A DNA stretch of 64,000 bases, from NCBI RefSeq assembly GCF_030689305.1, contig NZ_JAUYVM010000008.1, positions 124,001-188,000 on the forward strand, written 5' to 3'. Positions within the stretch are counted from its first letter, which is position 1. Each line of letters starts with the position of its first letter. This DNA is from Vibrio penaeicida (GTDB taxonomy: Bacteria; Pseudomonadota; Gammaproteobacteria; Enterobacterales; Vibrionaceae). The notes under the pieces are model-generated. The model did not search any database. It saw only the letters and a program-made list of their open reading frames with translations, and had not been told where the DNA came from. Position numbers and translations under genes: made by a program. This document shows, in pieces, positions 1-8,820 of the stretch.

Positions 1-1
1 G

Positions 2-76
2 GTCTTTGAAGCGAGAATCATTGTTCGAGGACATAAAAACGTTGTGGCGATCATAGACCACGTGACTTTGATGTAG
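2..76 (+). CDS. 3' end of an unidentified gene (partial)
   Basis: An open frame enters from the left edge and reads about 24 residues (VFEARIIVRGHKNV...) before a TAG stop. It is followed at once by an inverted repeat that could end its transcript. The fragment is too short to assign to a family, and it could be chance open frame. Nothing else in positions 77-164 looks coding. Confidence 0.3.
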   Translation, partial: VFEARIIVRGHKNVVAIIDHVTLM

Positions 77-86
77 AAAGGTTGGA

Positions 87-118
87 TAGAGATTAGGGTT
101 AACAGACCTTAATCTCTA
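87..118. terminator. Inverted repeat after the left-edge gene
   Basis: TAGAGATTA (87-95) pairs with TAATCTCTA (110-118), with GG/CC extending the stem after a one-base bulge. There is no clear T-run, so a terminator role is only likely from its place 10 bases after the stop codon of the left-edge frame. Confidence 0.35.
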
Positions 119-131
119 CTCATTCAAACTG

Positions 132-162
132 ATACCCAAGTGACCTAAAGGTACTTGGGTAT
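132..162. repeat. Dispersed Vibrio-type intergenic repeat, hairpin form
   Basis: ATACCCAAGT (132-141) pairs perfectly with ACTTGGGTAT (153-162); inside, ACCT pairs with AGGT around an AA turn, with one bulged G. The same sequence core recurs at 8289, 8363, 41085, 52914 and 60391. Here it lies just downstream of the gene ending at 165 and may also act as its terminator. Confidence 0.75.
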
Positions 163-164
163 AC

Positions 165-476
165 TCAAACTAATGCGTCCAAAATTTTATCAATGGCCTC
201 AATCACCTTCTTGGAAATCTTCAATAGTTTGGCGTGAGAATCCAGAGCGTCTTCGGCCTCTATCGCAACGTTTTGTTGTTGCTTTAGCAGTTCGATGGCA
301 ATCGCAACCTCACTCGAAGGCTTCTCCGATTTTGCCAATACCCAGCGATCCAGCCGCATAAACAACTCATGCTGTTGCTCTCGAATCTCGAATTGTTCAT
401 TACCGGTTGCTGATTGCGTTGCTCGGTTAAGCGCCTTCATACTAGCTTGAATTTCTTTGAAAACGGCGTCCGTCAT
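165..476 (-). CDS. Small helical hypothetical protein
   Basis: About 103 residues, predicted almost entirely helical, no signal peptide and no family recognised. I chose ATG 476 because it gives an ATGA overlap with the stop of the lipoprotein gene upstream and has AAAGGA about 8 bases before it; an in-frame start at 494 would overlap the lipoprotein gene by 22 bases and leave that ribosome site inside the frame. Tight coupling implies it is co-translated with the lipoprotein and may act with it. Function unknown. Confidence 0.75.
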   Translation of the reverse strand: MTDAVFKEIQASMKALNRATQSATGNEQFEIREQQHELFMRLDRWVLAKSEKPSSEVAIAIELLKQQQNVAIEAEDALDSHAKLLKISKKVIEAIDKILDALV

Positions 477-1447
477 TTGTCTTGTCCTTTGCAACTTAGC
501 TTACTATCAACGACTTCAACACCTTCTTCACAGTTTTCTAGTAAACCTTTTGTTGTATTGAATCGCACAGTGATGTCTTTCATCCTAGCTTGAGTTTGTA
601 CCACCGTCGCCTTAGTAAACGTTCCGCTATTGAGGCTTTCTGCCACCTGATTATGGCTCATTCGGAAAGTATCAATGGCTCTGATTGTTTGCTGTATGAG
701 AATCGGGGTCGCGGCCATTTCTTCCCATTGTGCATACAATCGCTCTATCTCATCTCGGCTGGCTTTTAGTGGCATCTGACGAATGTTTGCTCTTCGATTG
801 AAATCCTGAACTTCTTCGCTCAACACATATGAGCGTGATAGATAGATTGCTGTACCAATTTGATGTTCTTCAATCAATTCGACTAATCTGAGACTAAGCT
901 GAGAAACAATTGCATCGGAGTTTGTAATGACTTTTTTAAGCGCCCTCTGCTTTTTATCTTCACTGTAGCTCCCAACTAGAGCCACCAGCGCACTTTGAGC
1001 TATCCCTTCCTTTTCTTTTGGTATGGGCAGGCTAACCCATTGTGACGACTCTGCGGCTTGATACAAATTCAAAGCTGCCAACTCCGCATCGGCCTCATTA
1101 TTGGCAGAAGCCAGATCATTAAGCGCTTTTGAATAAGCGAGAAGCGCTTTTGATATTGCAATAATGGGAGAATTTTCTGGAAGTTGGTAAGTTGCTAAAG
1201 GCTCAAACTCATCGGAATTTAGCTTTGCTTTAGAGGAACCATTATATTTAGCGGCAAGATGGGTGAGATCGCGGTGAGATTTCGCCTGATTGTATTCACT
1301 AACGACCCCAGATACATGTTCAAGCATGTTGGTCGCAGACTGGCTAAAATCTGCAACTTTATTTTCCGGCACGTTAGAGCACCCCGAAAGTACCAATATC
1401 GTAGCCATTGCTACTGCATTTTTCGTAAACATCCTTTTAACTTTCAT
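473..1447 (-). CDS. Hypothetical lipoprotein
   Basis: 324 residues. The N terminus has basic residues (MKVKRMFTK), a hydrophobic stretch and a lipobox LSGC with cysteine 23, so it should be a lipid-anchored envelope protein after signal peptidase II processing. The rest is rich in Ala, Ser, Glu and Leu and looks mainly helical, with no catalytic motif that I recognise. It is the first gene of a two-gene unit with the small protein that overlaps its stop codon. No function can be assigned from sequence. Confidence 0.8.
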   Translation of the reverse strand: MKVKRMFTKNAVAMATILVLSGCSNVPENKVADFSQSATNMLEHVSGVVSEYNQAKSHRDLTHLAAKYNGSSKAKLNSDEFEPLATYQLPENSPIIAISKALLAYSKALNDLASANNEADAELAALNLYQAAESSQWVSLPIPKEKEGIAQSALVALVGSYSEDKKQRALKKVITNSDAIVSQLSLRLVELIEEHQIGTAIYLSRSYVLSEEVQDFNRRANIRQMPLKASRDEIERLYAQWEEMAATPILIQQTIRAIDTFRMSHNQVAESLNSGTFTKATVVQTQARMKDITVRFNTTKGLLENCEEGVEVVDSKLSCKGQDK

Positions 1448-1745
1448 CGCTCACTTCATGTGTTGAAAAACATACTTGCACATATAATGTTGACTATTTG
1501 TGACTTCATGCACGAATTTTTAGATAACACCACCCTGCCCAACATTTAATTACACCTTTAATTTCAGCAGGTTATATTTATAGCACTGCGTATAATTGAG
1601 CATAATCACTTAGTTGCTCCTTAATATGAGACCCTTACTTCATTAGCCGATATATGTTACAAAGTTTGAGTAGGCTAACGCTACGCTCGCTCTTTTATCT
1701 CGGTGCTAGAATTACACCCGAGTAGACAATTTGAAAGGAAACATG
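1448..1745. other. Divergent intergenic region
   Basis: About 300 AT-rich bases between the lipoprotein gene (minus) and the VOC protein gene (plus). It should hold both promoters. I see no strong operator, repeat or hairpin. Confidence 0.5.
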
Positions 1746-2123
1746 ATGTCTGTTGATCGATTGATGACCACACTTTGTACCCACAACTTACTCGCATCTA
1801 AACAATTTTATCAAACACTGTTTGGGTTTAATGTAGGCTTTGAAAGTGAGTGGTTTATCCAATTGGTCCACCCCAAAAGCAACGTTGAATTAGGGCTTAT
1901 CACAGCAGAGCATGAATTGGTTCCCCCTCGGTATCAGGGAGCAGCTAGTGGCTTATTTGTTACTCTTGTCGTCGAAGATGTCGATGCTGTATTTAAAGCC
2001 GCCGAGCAGAAAAATTACGTTGTTCTTCAAACACCTGAACCCACATTTTATGGTCAAAAAAGGCTATTATTAGAAGACCCAGCTGGCGTTCTTATTGATG
2101 TTTCCACGCCACTTCCTATCTAA
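1746..2123 (+). CDS. VOC-superfamily (glyoxalase/bleomycin-resistance fold) protein
   Basis: About 126 residues of a single vicinal-oxygen-chelate domain: N-terminal beta-alpha unit with ASKQFYQTLFGF, a central ELGL strand, and a C-terminal half ending LLLEDPAGVLIDVSTPL, the usual last strands of this fold. Members bind a metal and act as lyases, dioxygenases or binding proteins, so the substrate cannot be told. AAAGGA at 1734-1739 favours ATG 1746 (spacing 6); ATG 1743 is the alternative. A TTG four codons upstream is unlikely because it would lie within the ribosome site. Confidence 0.8.
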   Translation: MSVDRLMTTLCTHNLLASKQFYQTLFGFNVGFESEWFIQLVHPKSNVELGLITAEHELVPPRYQGAASGLFVTLVVEDVDAVFKAAEQKNYVVLQTPEPTFYGQKRLLLEDPAGVLIDVSTPLPI

Positions 2124-2163
2124 CGTTGCTTTATTACGCATTACCCGGAAACGTAAAACAGCA

Positions 2164-2201
2164 GAAACGGGGTAGCACTATTTTGCTACCCATTCCGTTT
2201 C
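2164..2201. terminator. Bidirectional hairpin between convergent genes
   Basis: GAAACGG (2164-2170) pairs with CCGTTTC (2195-2201), and GGTAGCA (2171-2177) with TGCTACC (2184-2190), with a small internal bulge. The hairpin lies between the convergent VOC and FAH-hydrolase genes and includes the last codons of the latter. Short T-rich runs follow on both sides. Confidence 0.6.
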
Positions 2202-2792
2202 GATAAGTGTTTTATCTTGGCATTTAATGCGCGCTAAAAAGAGATCGCCCTTTTCAATGATTCCGACTCCTTTTGGTGTGCCTGTCATAATGACATCCCC
2301 ATCTTCTAAACCGGTGTAGCTTTGCAGTTCATCCAAAATTTGAAGAGGCGGATACAGCATATCTTTAGTACCACCAGACTGAACACGAACGCAGTTTATG
2401 AAGAGTTCTAAGGTCAAATTGGGTAAATCTCGCTGAGAAATAGGGACAAAACGACTGAATACAGCACTACCATCAAACGCCTTTGCTCTCTCCCATGGTA
2501 GCCCTTTGCCTTTCAGATTCGATTGAAGTGTTCTCTTGGTTAAATCCAACCCAAATCCAACATAGCTAAGCTTACCTTCCATTACCACAAAGCAAATTTC
2601 TCCTTCGTAGTGGAGCGTTTCACCGTGGAATGAGTGAAGCGTAGAACTGATAGAACTATTGGGTTTATTGAACACCACCATTTGGTCTGGAACACTGTTG
2701 TTTAGCTCAGCAATATGTTCTGAATAATTTCGACCAACACATAGTACTTTTGAAGGTGTCACTGTCCGTTGTTCAACCTGAATGGTGTTCAT
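2178..2792 (-). CDS. Fumarylacetoacetate-hydrolase family protein
   Basis: 204 residues, the length of the compact FAH family (YcgM-like hydrolases and isomerases that act on 2-oxo acids or acylpyruvates). Seen: VGRNYSEHIAEL near the N terminus, GEICFV and the C-terminal signature GDVIMTGTPKGVG, which form the metal and substrate site in this fold. An AAGGA site precedes the ATG. It is the last gene of a tight minus-strand run with the MarR-type regulator 33 bases upstream, which may control it. The exact substrate cannot be named. Confidence 0.85.
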   Translation of the reverse strand: MNTIQVEQRTVTPSKVLCVGRNYSEHIAELNNSVPDQMVVFNKPNSSISSTLHSFHGETLHYEGEICFVVMEGKLSYVGFGLDLTKRTLQSNLKGKGLPWERAKAFDGSAVFSRFVPISQRDLPNLTLELFINCVRVQSGGTKDMLYPPLQILDELQSYTGLEDGDVIMTGTPKGVGIIEKGDLFLARIKCQDKTLIETEWVAK

Positions 2793-2825
2793 CGCTAATC
2801 CTTGAGTTAATGGTTAATCCTAAAG

Positions 2826-3278
2826 TTAGTCGCGATCGAGCTTATTGAGCAACTTTTCACATAGCTGCTTCATTTGAATCAAATCTTCAAGATCCATATC
2901 CAATGCACACAGCATGGCGCTTGGCACTTTTTTAGCTTCTAACTTCAGTTCTTGTCCTTGCTCGGTTAGGTGCAGCTCTCTCACACGCTCGTCATGTTGT
3001 GCTCGCCGCCTTTCCACCAGCCCTTTGCTCGAAAGCCGTTTCAGTAATGGCGTAAGTGTACCTGAATCTAAATAGAGTTTATTGCCTAGCTCTTTGACAT
3101 TAATACCATTTTGTGACCAAAGCACCATCATAACCAGATATTGTGGATAGGTAAGATCGAGCTTTTCTAGCAGCGGGCGATAAGCACGTACTACGGCATT
3201 GGTAGCGCTATAAAGTGGAAAGCAAAATTGATTTTCCAATTGTAGAACTTTTCCGCTCTCTATCTCTTTCTTCGTCAT
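2826..3278 (-). CDS. MarR-family regulator, OhrR-like
   Basis: 150 residues with a winged-helix domain at about 45-115 (GINVKELGNKLYLDSGTLTPLLKRL). The N terminus LENQFCFPLYSATNAV and LTYPQYLVMMVLW match OhrR, the repressor that senses organic hydroperoxides through one cysteine, here Cys19. Its usual target ohr is not next to it; the neighbours are sbcC upstream and an FAH hydrolase downstream, spaced by 29 and 33 bases, so it is probably co-transcribed with them. OhrR-type redox sensing is therefore likely but its regulon here is unknown. Confidence 0.8.
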   Translation of the reverse strand: MTKKEIESGKVLQLENQFCFPLYSATNAVVRAYRPLLEKLDLTYPQYLVMMVLWSQNGINVKELGNKLYLDSGTLTPLLKRLSSKGLVERRRAQHDERVRELHLTEQGQELKLEAKKVPSAMLCALDMDLEDLIQMKQLCEKLLNKLDRD

Positions 3279-3307
3279 TATTTGTTCTCTGACCCTAATA
3301 TGCCAAT

Positions 3308-6300
3308 TTATACTCGATATTCGGATGCGAGTTCACTGATGCCAAGACCACTTTTCTTAGACACTTTCAATTGAACCGGAATACGTTCTTTCATCGCCTC
3401 AATATGGCTAATAACACCGATCATTTTTCCAGAAGCATTTAAGCTATCCAAAGCATCCAATGCTATATCCAAAGTTTGCGCATCCAATGTGCCAAAGCCT
3501 TCGTCTAAGAATAATGAGTCGATACTCGTCTTGTGGCTAACAAGATCAGATAAAGCCAGCGCTAATGCTAGGCTCACCAAGAAGCTTTCGCCACCAGACA
3601 ATGTTTTCGTATCTCGTTCACTGTCGCCTTGCCATAAATCCAACACACTGAGATCTAAGCCTTCACCTTGCTTGCGTTGCAATTGATATCGACCGTACAA
3701 GCGAGAAAGCTGCTTATTCGCCAGATGAATCAAGTTATCGAGTGTTAAACCTTGTGCGAACTTTCTGAATTTATCGCCTTTTTGGGAACCAATCATGGAA
3801 TGCAGATACTGGATATCATCGTAGACGACCCGATAGCTCTCTATTTCTTCAAAAAACGCCGCCTGATCATTTCGCCTTTGCTGATCCGATGCCAACTCTT
3901 GGTTAATTTCCCCTTCCCGCTTGGTTCGCAGATCCAGTGCTTGCTGAACTTCCTCTAGTTTGAAAGTCAGCGCTTCTAAGCTGTCTTTATCCCATTCGGG
4001 GGCATTAACGTGCTCATTCATTTCATTCAGTTTCTTTTTGCAACTTTCAAGTAGCGTTTGAGACTGCGTGATGGCATGGATAAGGCTTTGTTGAAGCGCC
4101 TTTAATTTGCCTTTTTCGTCTTCAGCCAACAGCGCGGCTTGGTACGCTTCTGTGTTCTCAAATGGGCTGGTTTCCAGAGCAGTTAGCCAAGAGCTTTCGG
4201 CTTCTTTAAGCGATTTTTCTGTGACATCTAAGTTTGCAATCAAGGTCGATTTTTTACCTAGCGCGTTCGCTAGTTTTTCTTGCGACAGTTTTAACTGACC
4301 ATCAACAATTTTGTGCAAACTATCTAGAGTCGTAATTTTTTCACGAATTTGAGTTCGTTCATTAGTAACCACCTTGTCTTTAAAGGCTTTTAAACGCTTC
4401 GACTTAATCTCAGTCAGGGCATGCTCTGTATTTTTTACTTGCTGAAGCTGAACGTTTAGTTCATTCGATAATTCTGCTTTCTGCTTTGCCAAAGTATCAG
4501 AGTGGTTTTGAGTAACCGCGATGCTCTGCTTTAACTCTTCTAACTTTTGACTGGACTGTCGATATTCTGAAATTTGTTTTTCTAATCCACCAAACCACTG
4601 TTGGGTGTTTTGAGAGGGAAAATTCAGCCCTAAAGATTCAACCTGATGTTTAAACTCGTTTTCGGCGGTTTGTGTTTCTTTAGTTAAGCCTTGAGATCTA
4701 GCGAGTAATTCTTTGGTCATTGACTCGGACATTTGCAAGTCTTTATCCAGTAACTGCAACCGCCCATCTAACTGCTGTAATTTTTCAGATAGATCCTTTC
4801 TGCGCTTTTGGGTTTGTTCTAACTCTTTGAATGCGGATTTATTCTGTGAAAGGTGTGTTTTGGTATACGTGATTTTTTGTTCCAAGCCTTTAACCGCATT
4901 CAACGCGCTGTTTGTATCTTCTATGGAAATCGGCGCTTCCAGGTTTGGTATTTTCGCATCCCACTCAGAAGCCATTTTCCCTAGCTCTACTTGAAGAGAG
5001 TCGGCTTTCTCTTGGCTCTCTTTTTGGTGACGTTCTAACGTATTCACTTGAACCGAAAGTGCTTCACCAGAGTGTTTGATCTCTTCGAGTTGCTTTTCTG
5101 CTTCATGCTTTTTTGACACGGTTTCAGGTAGTGCTTCAATGCCATTTTCCAATATAGGGTGCTCTAAGCCACCACACAAAGGGCAAGGTACGTCCGGAGA
5201 CAATTGAGCACGGTACACAGCCAAATGCTCCTCTTGAGACACCAATTGGTAAAGGGATTGCACCAGTTGATTCTGAGACTTGTACTGCGTTCGCATGTTA
5301 TCGCGTTGTGTAAGCAATACTGCGAGATCTGATTTCTGCTTATCTCGTTCCTGATCGAGATTTCGTTTTTCGTTGTTTAACTCGCTCCAGCGCTCCTGAC
5401 TATGCTGAAGCTGTAACGTCAAAATTAGCTGTTGATTTAGCCGCTCTAGCTCTGAATCCAGGCTCTCGACCGTGCCATTTTGACAAAGTGCCTTAAAAGC
5501 AGCGGTGGCTTTTGTTTCTTCGTCATTCAGCTGTTGATAAGCAGGGGTGAGCTGCGACTTCTCCGATTCCAGCTGGCTCTTTTTCCTTACATGCTCGCTG
5601 AGCTCAGACTCTGCTTGCTTTAGCTTTTGGATTAGGTGTTGGCTTTCCTGCCATTGGCTTTGAATAAGAGAGGTTTGTACTTTCCACTTTTCTAAGTTTG
5701 GGGCAACCTGCGCAAGCGTTTCATTTTGCTTTAGAAACAGCTCCGTATTCCGCAATTCATCACTTTGAGATGCCGCCAATAGCTCAATGCGCTTTATTTC
5801 CTCTTGCATGTCATTAAGTTTGGCTTCGGATTGTGCAACCGACTTTGACTCTGTCTGTATCTTGTTTGCCTGTTGTTCCATTTGGTTATCCAACGGTAAA
5901 ACCGTCTGGGTAATCAAATCTTCTAGATCATGCTGCTCTTTTTTGGCGTTAACGAGCGCTTGCTGGGATTCATCAAGCTTTTGATTCAGGGATTGGAAAG
6001 CCTCTTCTAATTCCGTCGTTTCACGAGTTAAGCCCGTGATTTCGAGTTGCTGCTGCGAATGAGACTGATGCAGTTCGGTACACTTAGAATAGAGTGGTTG
6101 AAGACGTTCAGCGGGCTCAGAAAACGAGAGCTTATCGAGGTCGTTTTGAGATTCTAATTGAGATTTCTGTGCCGCTTCCAGTGCAACTTCTGCACTTTGA
6201 AGCTCTTTTTCCAAATTTGCTTTATCATTTTTCCATCGGATGCTCATGTCTAATTGCTGTTTAGACAATTTGGCGTCAGATTGCAGGGCAACCAAGCTAT

Positions 6301-6976
6301 CGAGCTCCTCTTTTAATTCACTGCAATACTCCGCACTGAGTAACTGTACACCTTGCGCTTTTGACTCTAGCGCGACCATCTTCTGTTTGGATTCTGACCA
6401 ATGTTGATGAACGCGCTCCGATATCAAACCATAAATCTCGGTACCCGTTAGCTCTTCAAGCAGCTCCGCTCTTTCTGACTCTTTAGCATTAAGAAACGCA
6501 GCGAATTGCCCCTGAGAAAGCATCATTGATTTAGTGAAACGATCGAAGTTCAGTCCTGTTACGTGCTCAACGACTTCTAATTTCTTTTTGGCTTGTGAGG
6601 CAATGATTTTGTTGTTTTCAACTTCTGCGAGTTCGACGACGGCTGCCTGTAGGTTCCCGTCGGATTTGCCATGGGAACGTCGCATACTCCAAAACGCGCG
6701 ATAAGCTTTCCCTTTAACGTCAAATTCAACCTCAGAGAGGCATTCCGCTTCTCCTCTTGTCATCACTTCATTGTTGGAAGGCGTGAGCAACCCAAGGCGT
6801 GGGGTTTTGTGATAGATCGCTAAGCATATAGCATCGAGAAGCGTGGTTTTTCCTGCACCCGTAGAACCTGTAATGGCAAAAAGCCCATTATCGTTAAAGG
6901 GCGCTTGGGTGAAGTCTATTTTCCACTCCCCTTTAAGCGAATTGAGGTTTTTGAATCTTAAAGAGAGGATCTTCAT
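3308..6976 (-). CDS. sbcC: Nuclease SbcCD subunit C (ATPase)
   Basis: 1222 residues, Rad50/SMC-type. Walker A GSTGAGKTT is at residues 37-45, long coiled coils fill the middle, the zinc hook CPLC lies near residue 598, and the C-terminal lobe carries LSGGESFLVSLALALALS and Walker B LFLDEGFGTLD. With SbcD it forms an ATP-dependent nuclease that opens hairpins and processes DNA ends at stalled forks. Its ATG overlaps the sbcD stop (ATGA). The protein is longer than the E. coli one (about 1050) mostly through the coil; all key motifs are present. Confidence 0.97.
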   Translation of the reverse strand: MKILSLRFKNLNSLKGEWKIDFTQAPFNDNGLFAITGSTGAGKTTLLDAICLAIYHKTPRLGLLTPSNNEVMTRGEAECLSEVEFDVKGKAYRAFWSMRRSHGKSDGNLQAAVVELAEVENNKIIASQAKKKLEVVEHVTGLNFDRFTKSMMLSQGQFAAFLNAKESERAELLEELTGTEIYGLISERVHQHWSESKQKMVALESKAQGVQLLSAEYCSELKEELDSLVALQSDAKLSKQQLDMSIRWKNDKANLEKELQSAEVALEAAQKSQLESQNDLDKLSFSEPAERLQPLYSKCTELHQSHSQQQLEITGLTRETTELEEAFQSLNQKLDESQQALVNAKKEQHDLEDLITQTVLPLDNQMEQQANKIQTESKSVAQSEAKLNDMQEEIKRIELLAASQSDELRNTELFLKQNETLAQVAPNLEKWKVQTSLIQSQWQESQHLIQKLKQAESELSEHVRKKSQLESEKSQLTPAYQQLNDEETKATAAFKALCQNGTVESLDSELERLNQQLILTLQLQHSQERWSELNNEKRNLDQERDKQKSDLAVLLTQRDNMRTQYKSQNQLVQSLYQLVSQEEHLAVYRAQLSPDVPCPLCGGLEHPILENGIEALPETVSKKHEAEKQLEEIKHSGEALSVQVNTLERHQKESQEKADSLQVELGKMASEWDAKIPNLEAPISIEDTNSALNAVKGLEQKITYTKTHLSQNKSAFKELEQTQKRRKDLSEKLQQLDGRLQLLDKDLQMSESMTKELLARSQGLTKETQTAENEFKHQVESLGLNFPSQNTQQWFGGLEKQISEYRQSSQKLEELKQSIAVTQNHSDTLAKQKAELSNELNVQLQQVKNTEHALTEIKSKRLKAFKDKVVTNERTQIREKITTLDSLHKIVDGQLKLSQEKLANALGKKSTLIANLDVTEKSLKEAESSWLTALETSPFENTEAYQAALLAEDEKGKLKALQQSLIHAITQSQTLLESCKKKLNEMNEHVNAPEWDKDSLEALTFKLEEVQQALDLRTKREGEINQELASDQQRRNDQAAFFEEIESYRVVYDDIQYLHSMIGSQKGDKFRKFAQGLTLDNLIHLANKQLSRLYGRYQLQRKQGEGLDLSVLDLWQGDSERDTKTLSGGESFLVSLALALALSDLVSHKTSIDSLFLDEGFGTLDAQTLDIALDALDSLNASGKMIGVISHIEAMKERIPVQLKVSKKSGLGISELASEYRV

Positions 6977-8253
6977 TTCATTGATTCCTCAACTTCCGAC
7001 ACGATCTTCAAAAATGCGTTTTGTAATCGCGCCTTCCGTTCAAGCTCTTCATCAGATTCAAACACTTCTTGATCCAACCTTTTCTCAAACACATCTGCTG
7101 GTTTAAGTTCATCTAGCGTCTCGTTCTTTTCTTGTGTCAGTGCCTTTCTTCGTGAGGACTGGCTGCGTTTAAGTTGCAGAACTTCAACAGGGATATCCTC
7201 AACCAGTAGCTGAATACGCTGCTGAAGATCGGAAAGATAGTCGTCTATTTCCACCTCAATACTGACCCACATTGAGCCATCCCCAAGCTGCTGTTCATTC
7301 TGAGGCTCTTTTAACGAATTCTCATCTAACCGATAATCGTTGAGCTGAGTTTCAATTTCTGCCAAAGAGCCTGAAATAGTTGCCATTGCTTGGAAGCGAG
7401 GAATAAAAATAGGTGTAATGGTTGGTGAGACGTTTTGTTCAAAATCCAACAACAATACTTGTTTCTCTGATTTCAGTTCATCAAAGCTTAATGGAATAGG
7501 TGAGCCGCAATAACGTATGTGTTCCTTTTTAGCCACTATTTGGGGGCGATGAATATGCCCCAATGCGATGTAGTCTGCGGGAGGGAACCCGTCAGCGGCA
7601 AATCCTTCTAGGCTGCCTATATAAATATCCCTGACCGATTCAGATTGTTTCACTCCCATAGCAGTGAGATGCCCAGTCGCAACAATAGGGATAGCTCTAT
7701 CTGAGCTTGCACGTTGTAATTCTTTTTGCCTGATGAGTGCGTGGTTATACACGCTCGCATAATGTGTTTTAATCGCGTCTGCCAACGCTACTTTTTTGTC
7801 TATCGATGATTCACCAGATTGACTGACAACCAGATCCCTTGGGCGCAAAAAAGGTATAGCGCACAGCAAAGCGCCAATATCGCCCTTATCGTCTTTTAGT
7901 TCTATTACTTGCTGATCATTTTCTTCAAGACTGCTGGCGATTACGTGCGTATTGAGATAAGCGAGAATCTGCTTCGTTTCATTCAGTACTGAAACAGAAT
8001 CGTGGTTACCACCTAAAACAACCAACGCACACTGCGTTTTTTGCAGTGCAACAACAAATTGGTTGTACATTTCTCGAGCGTAGCTTGGTGGTGAGCCCGT
8101 ATCAAAAATGTCGCCAGCGACAATCAGCGCGTTAACTTGATGCACAGTGATCTGCTCTAGAAGCCAATCTAAAAAAGCCTGATGTTCGTTTTTTCTGCTC
8201 TTGGTGTAGAAGTTTTGACCTAAGTGCCAGTCTGAAGTGTGAATGATCCGCAT
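6973..8253 (-). CDS. sbcD: Nuclease SbcCD subunit D (metallophosphoesterase)
   Basis: 426 residues, Mre11-like. The calcineurin-type metal motifs appear in order: SDWHLGQNF (residues 7-15), GDIFDTG, GGNHDS, GHLTAMG and LGHIHRPQ; a C-terminal accessory region follows. It is the nuclease half of SbcCD and overlaps sbcC by four bases, so the two are translationally coupled. It is likely the first gene of the sbcD-sbcC-ohrR-FAH run; its promoter should lie in the 130-base gap upstream, which also holds two copies of the dispersed repeat. Confidence 0.97.
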   Translation of the reverse strand: MRIIHTSDWHLGQNFYTKSRKNEHQAFLDWLLEQITVHQVNALIVAGDIFDTGSPPSYAREMYNQFVVALQKTQCALVVLGGNHDSVSVLNETKQILAYLNTHVIASSLEENDQQVIELKDDKGDIGALLCAIPFLRPRDLVVSQSGESSIDKKVALADAIKTHYASVYNHALIRQKELQRASSDRAIPIVATGHLTAMGVKQSESVRDIYIGSLEGFAADGFPPADYIALGHIHRPQIVAKKEHIRYCGSPIPLSFDELKSEKQVLLLDFEQNVSPTITPIFIPRFQAMATISGSLAEIETQLNDYRLDENSLKEPQNEQQLGDGSMWVSIEVEIDDYLSDLQQRIQLLVEDIPVEVLQLKRSQSSRRKALTQEKNETLDELKPADVFEKRLDQEVFESDEELERKARLQNAFLKIVSEVEESMK

Positions 8254-8288
8254 GTCATTGTTTTTTCATTTTTATCATGCAGCCAGTT

Positions 8289-8312
8289 TATACCCAAGTC
8301 ACCTCAGGATGC
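8289..8312. repeat. Dispersed Vibrio-type repeat, copy 2
   Basis: TATACCCAAGTCACCTCAGG starts here, in the same orientation as the copy 74 bases further on. Only one arm of the hairpin form is preserved. It lies in the gap between the VanZ-like gene and sbcD. Confidence 0.7.
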
Positions 8313-8362
8313 TAGGAAATGGTATTAAACTGGGAAATGGTTGTTAGAGCAGATAAGGCTAC

Positions 8363-8392
8363 GTATACCTAAGTGACTTTGAGGCTATTTGA
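8363..8392. repeat. Dispersed Vibrio-type repeat, copy 3
   Basis: GTATACCTAAGTGACTTTGA starts here and runs into the 3' end of the VanZ-like gene, whose stop codon (8385-8387) is inside the repeat. The repeat therefore supplies the last codons of that gene. Confidence 0.65.
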
Positions 8393-8795
8393 GATCTTTA
8401 GAAAAAAAGGATGAAACTTGATATAACAAAACACCACCAAGGCACCCAAAAATATTACACGAGAGATCAACCCAAGAAAATTGCCGGCTCGGAATCCAGA
8501 TCTGAGAAAATTCGTCGATCAGCATTAATAGCAGTAACAAACTCAGAAAGGGTTTTCCGGTTACTTTGCTTGCGAGCGTTGCTGTAAATCCTAATATAAA
8601 AGCAAAAGAGAAGTGAAAAGCGAGATCATAATGCTGAATGGCATAACGCAGGTTACCGGAAAGCAAACCGATGCTCTGCAGTATAGAAAGGCTGCCTACC
8701 AATGCGATGCAGCTAAAAAACAGACCAATCACCAAGCTCTGTTGAACTGAGTTGGAACGATTGGTCTGGTTATCGAGTTCTTTCATCTTTGTCAT
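8385..8795 (-). CDS. VanZ-like membrane protein
   Basis: 136 residues with about four membrane segments. The VanZ-family pattern is seen: D-x-x-F-H-F-S-F in the second segment (YDLAFHFSFAF) and DEFSQIWIPSRQFSWVDLSCN with NxxG, the conserved acidic and arginine residues of the family. Small VanZ-like proteins are often found near cell-envelope sugar genes but their activity is poorly defined. It follows galU by 25 bases and may be its operon partner. The C terminus ends inside a dispersed repeat. Confidence 0.75.
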   Translation of the reverse strand: MTKMKELDNQTNRSNSVQQSLVIGLFFSCIALVGSLSILQSIGLLSGNLRYAIQHYDLAFHFSFAFILGFTATLASKVTGKPFLSLLLLLMLIDEFSQIWIPSRQFSWVDLSCNIFGCLGGVLLYQVSSFFSKDLK

Positions 8796-8820
8796 AATCT
8801 CGGGGGAGTATCCCCTTCAA

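Noticed and set aside
1259..1549. 96-codon plus-strand frame opposite the lipoprotein gene
   Set aside because: Antisense to a gene with a clear signal peptide and lipobox; no ribosome site.
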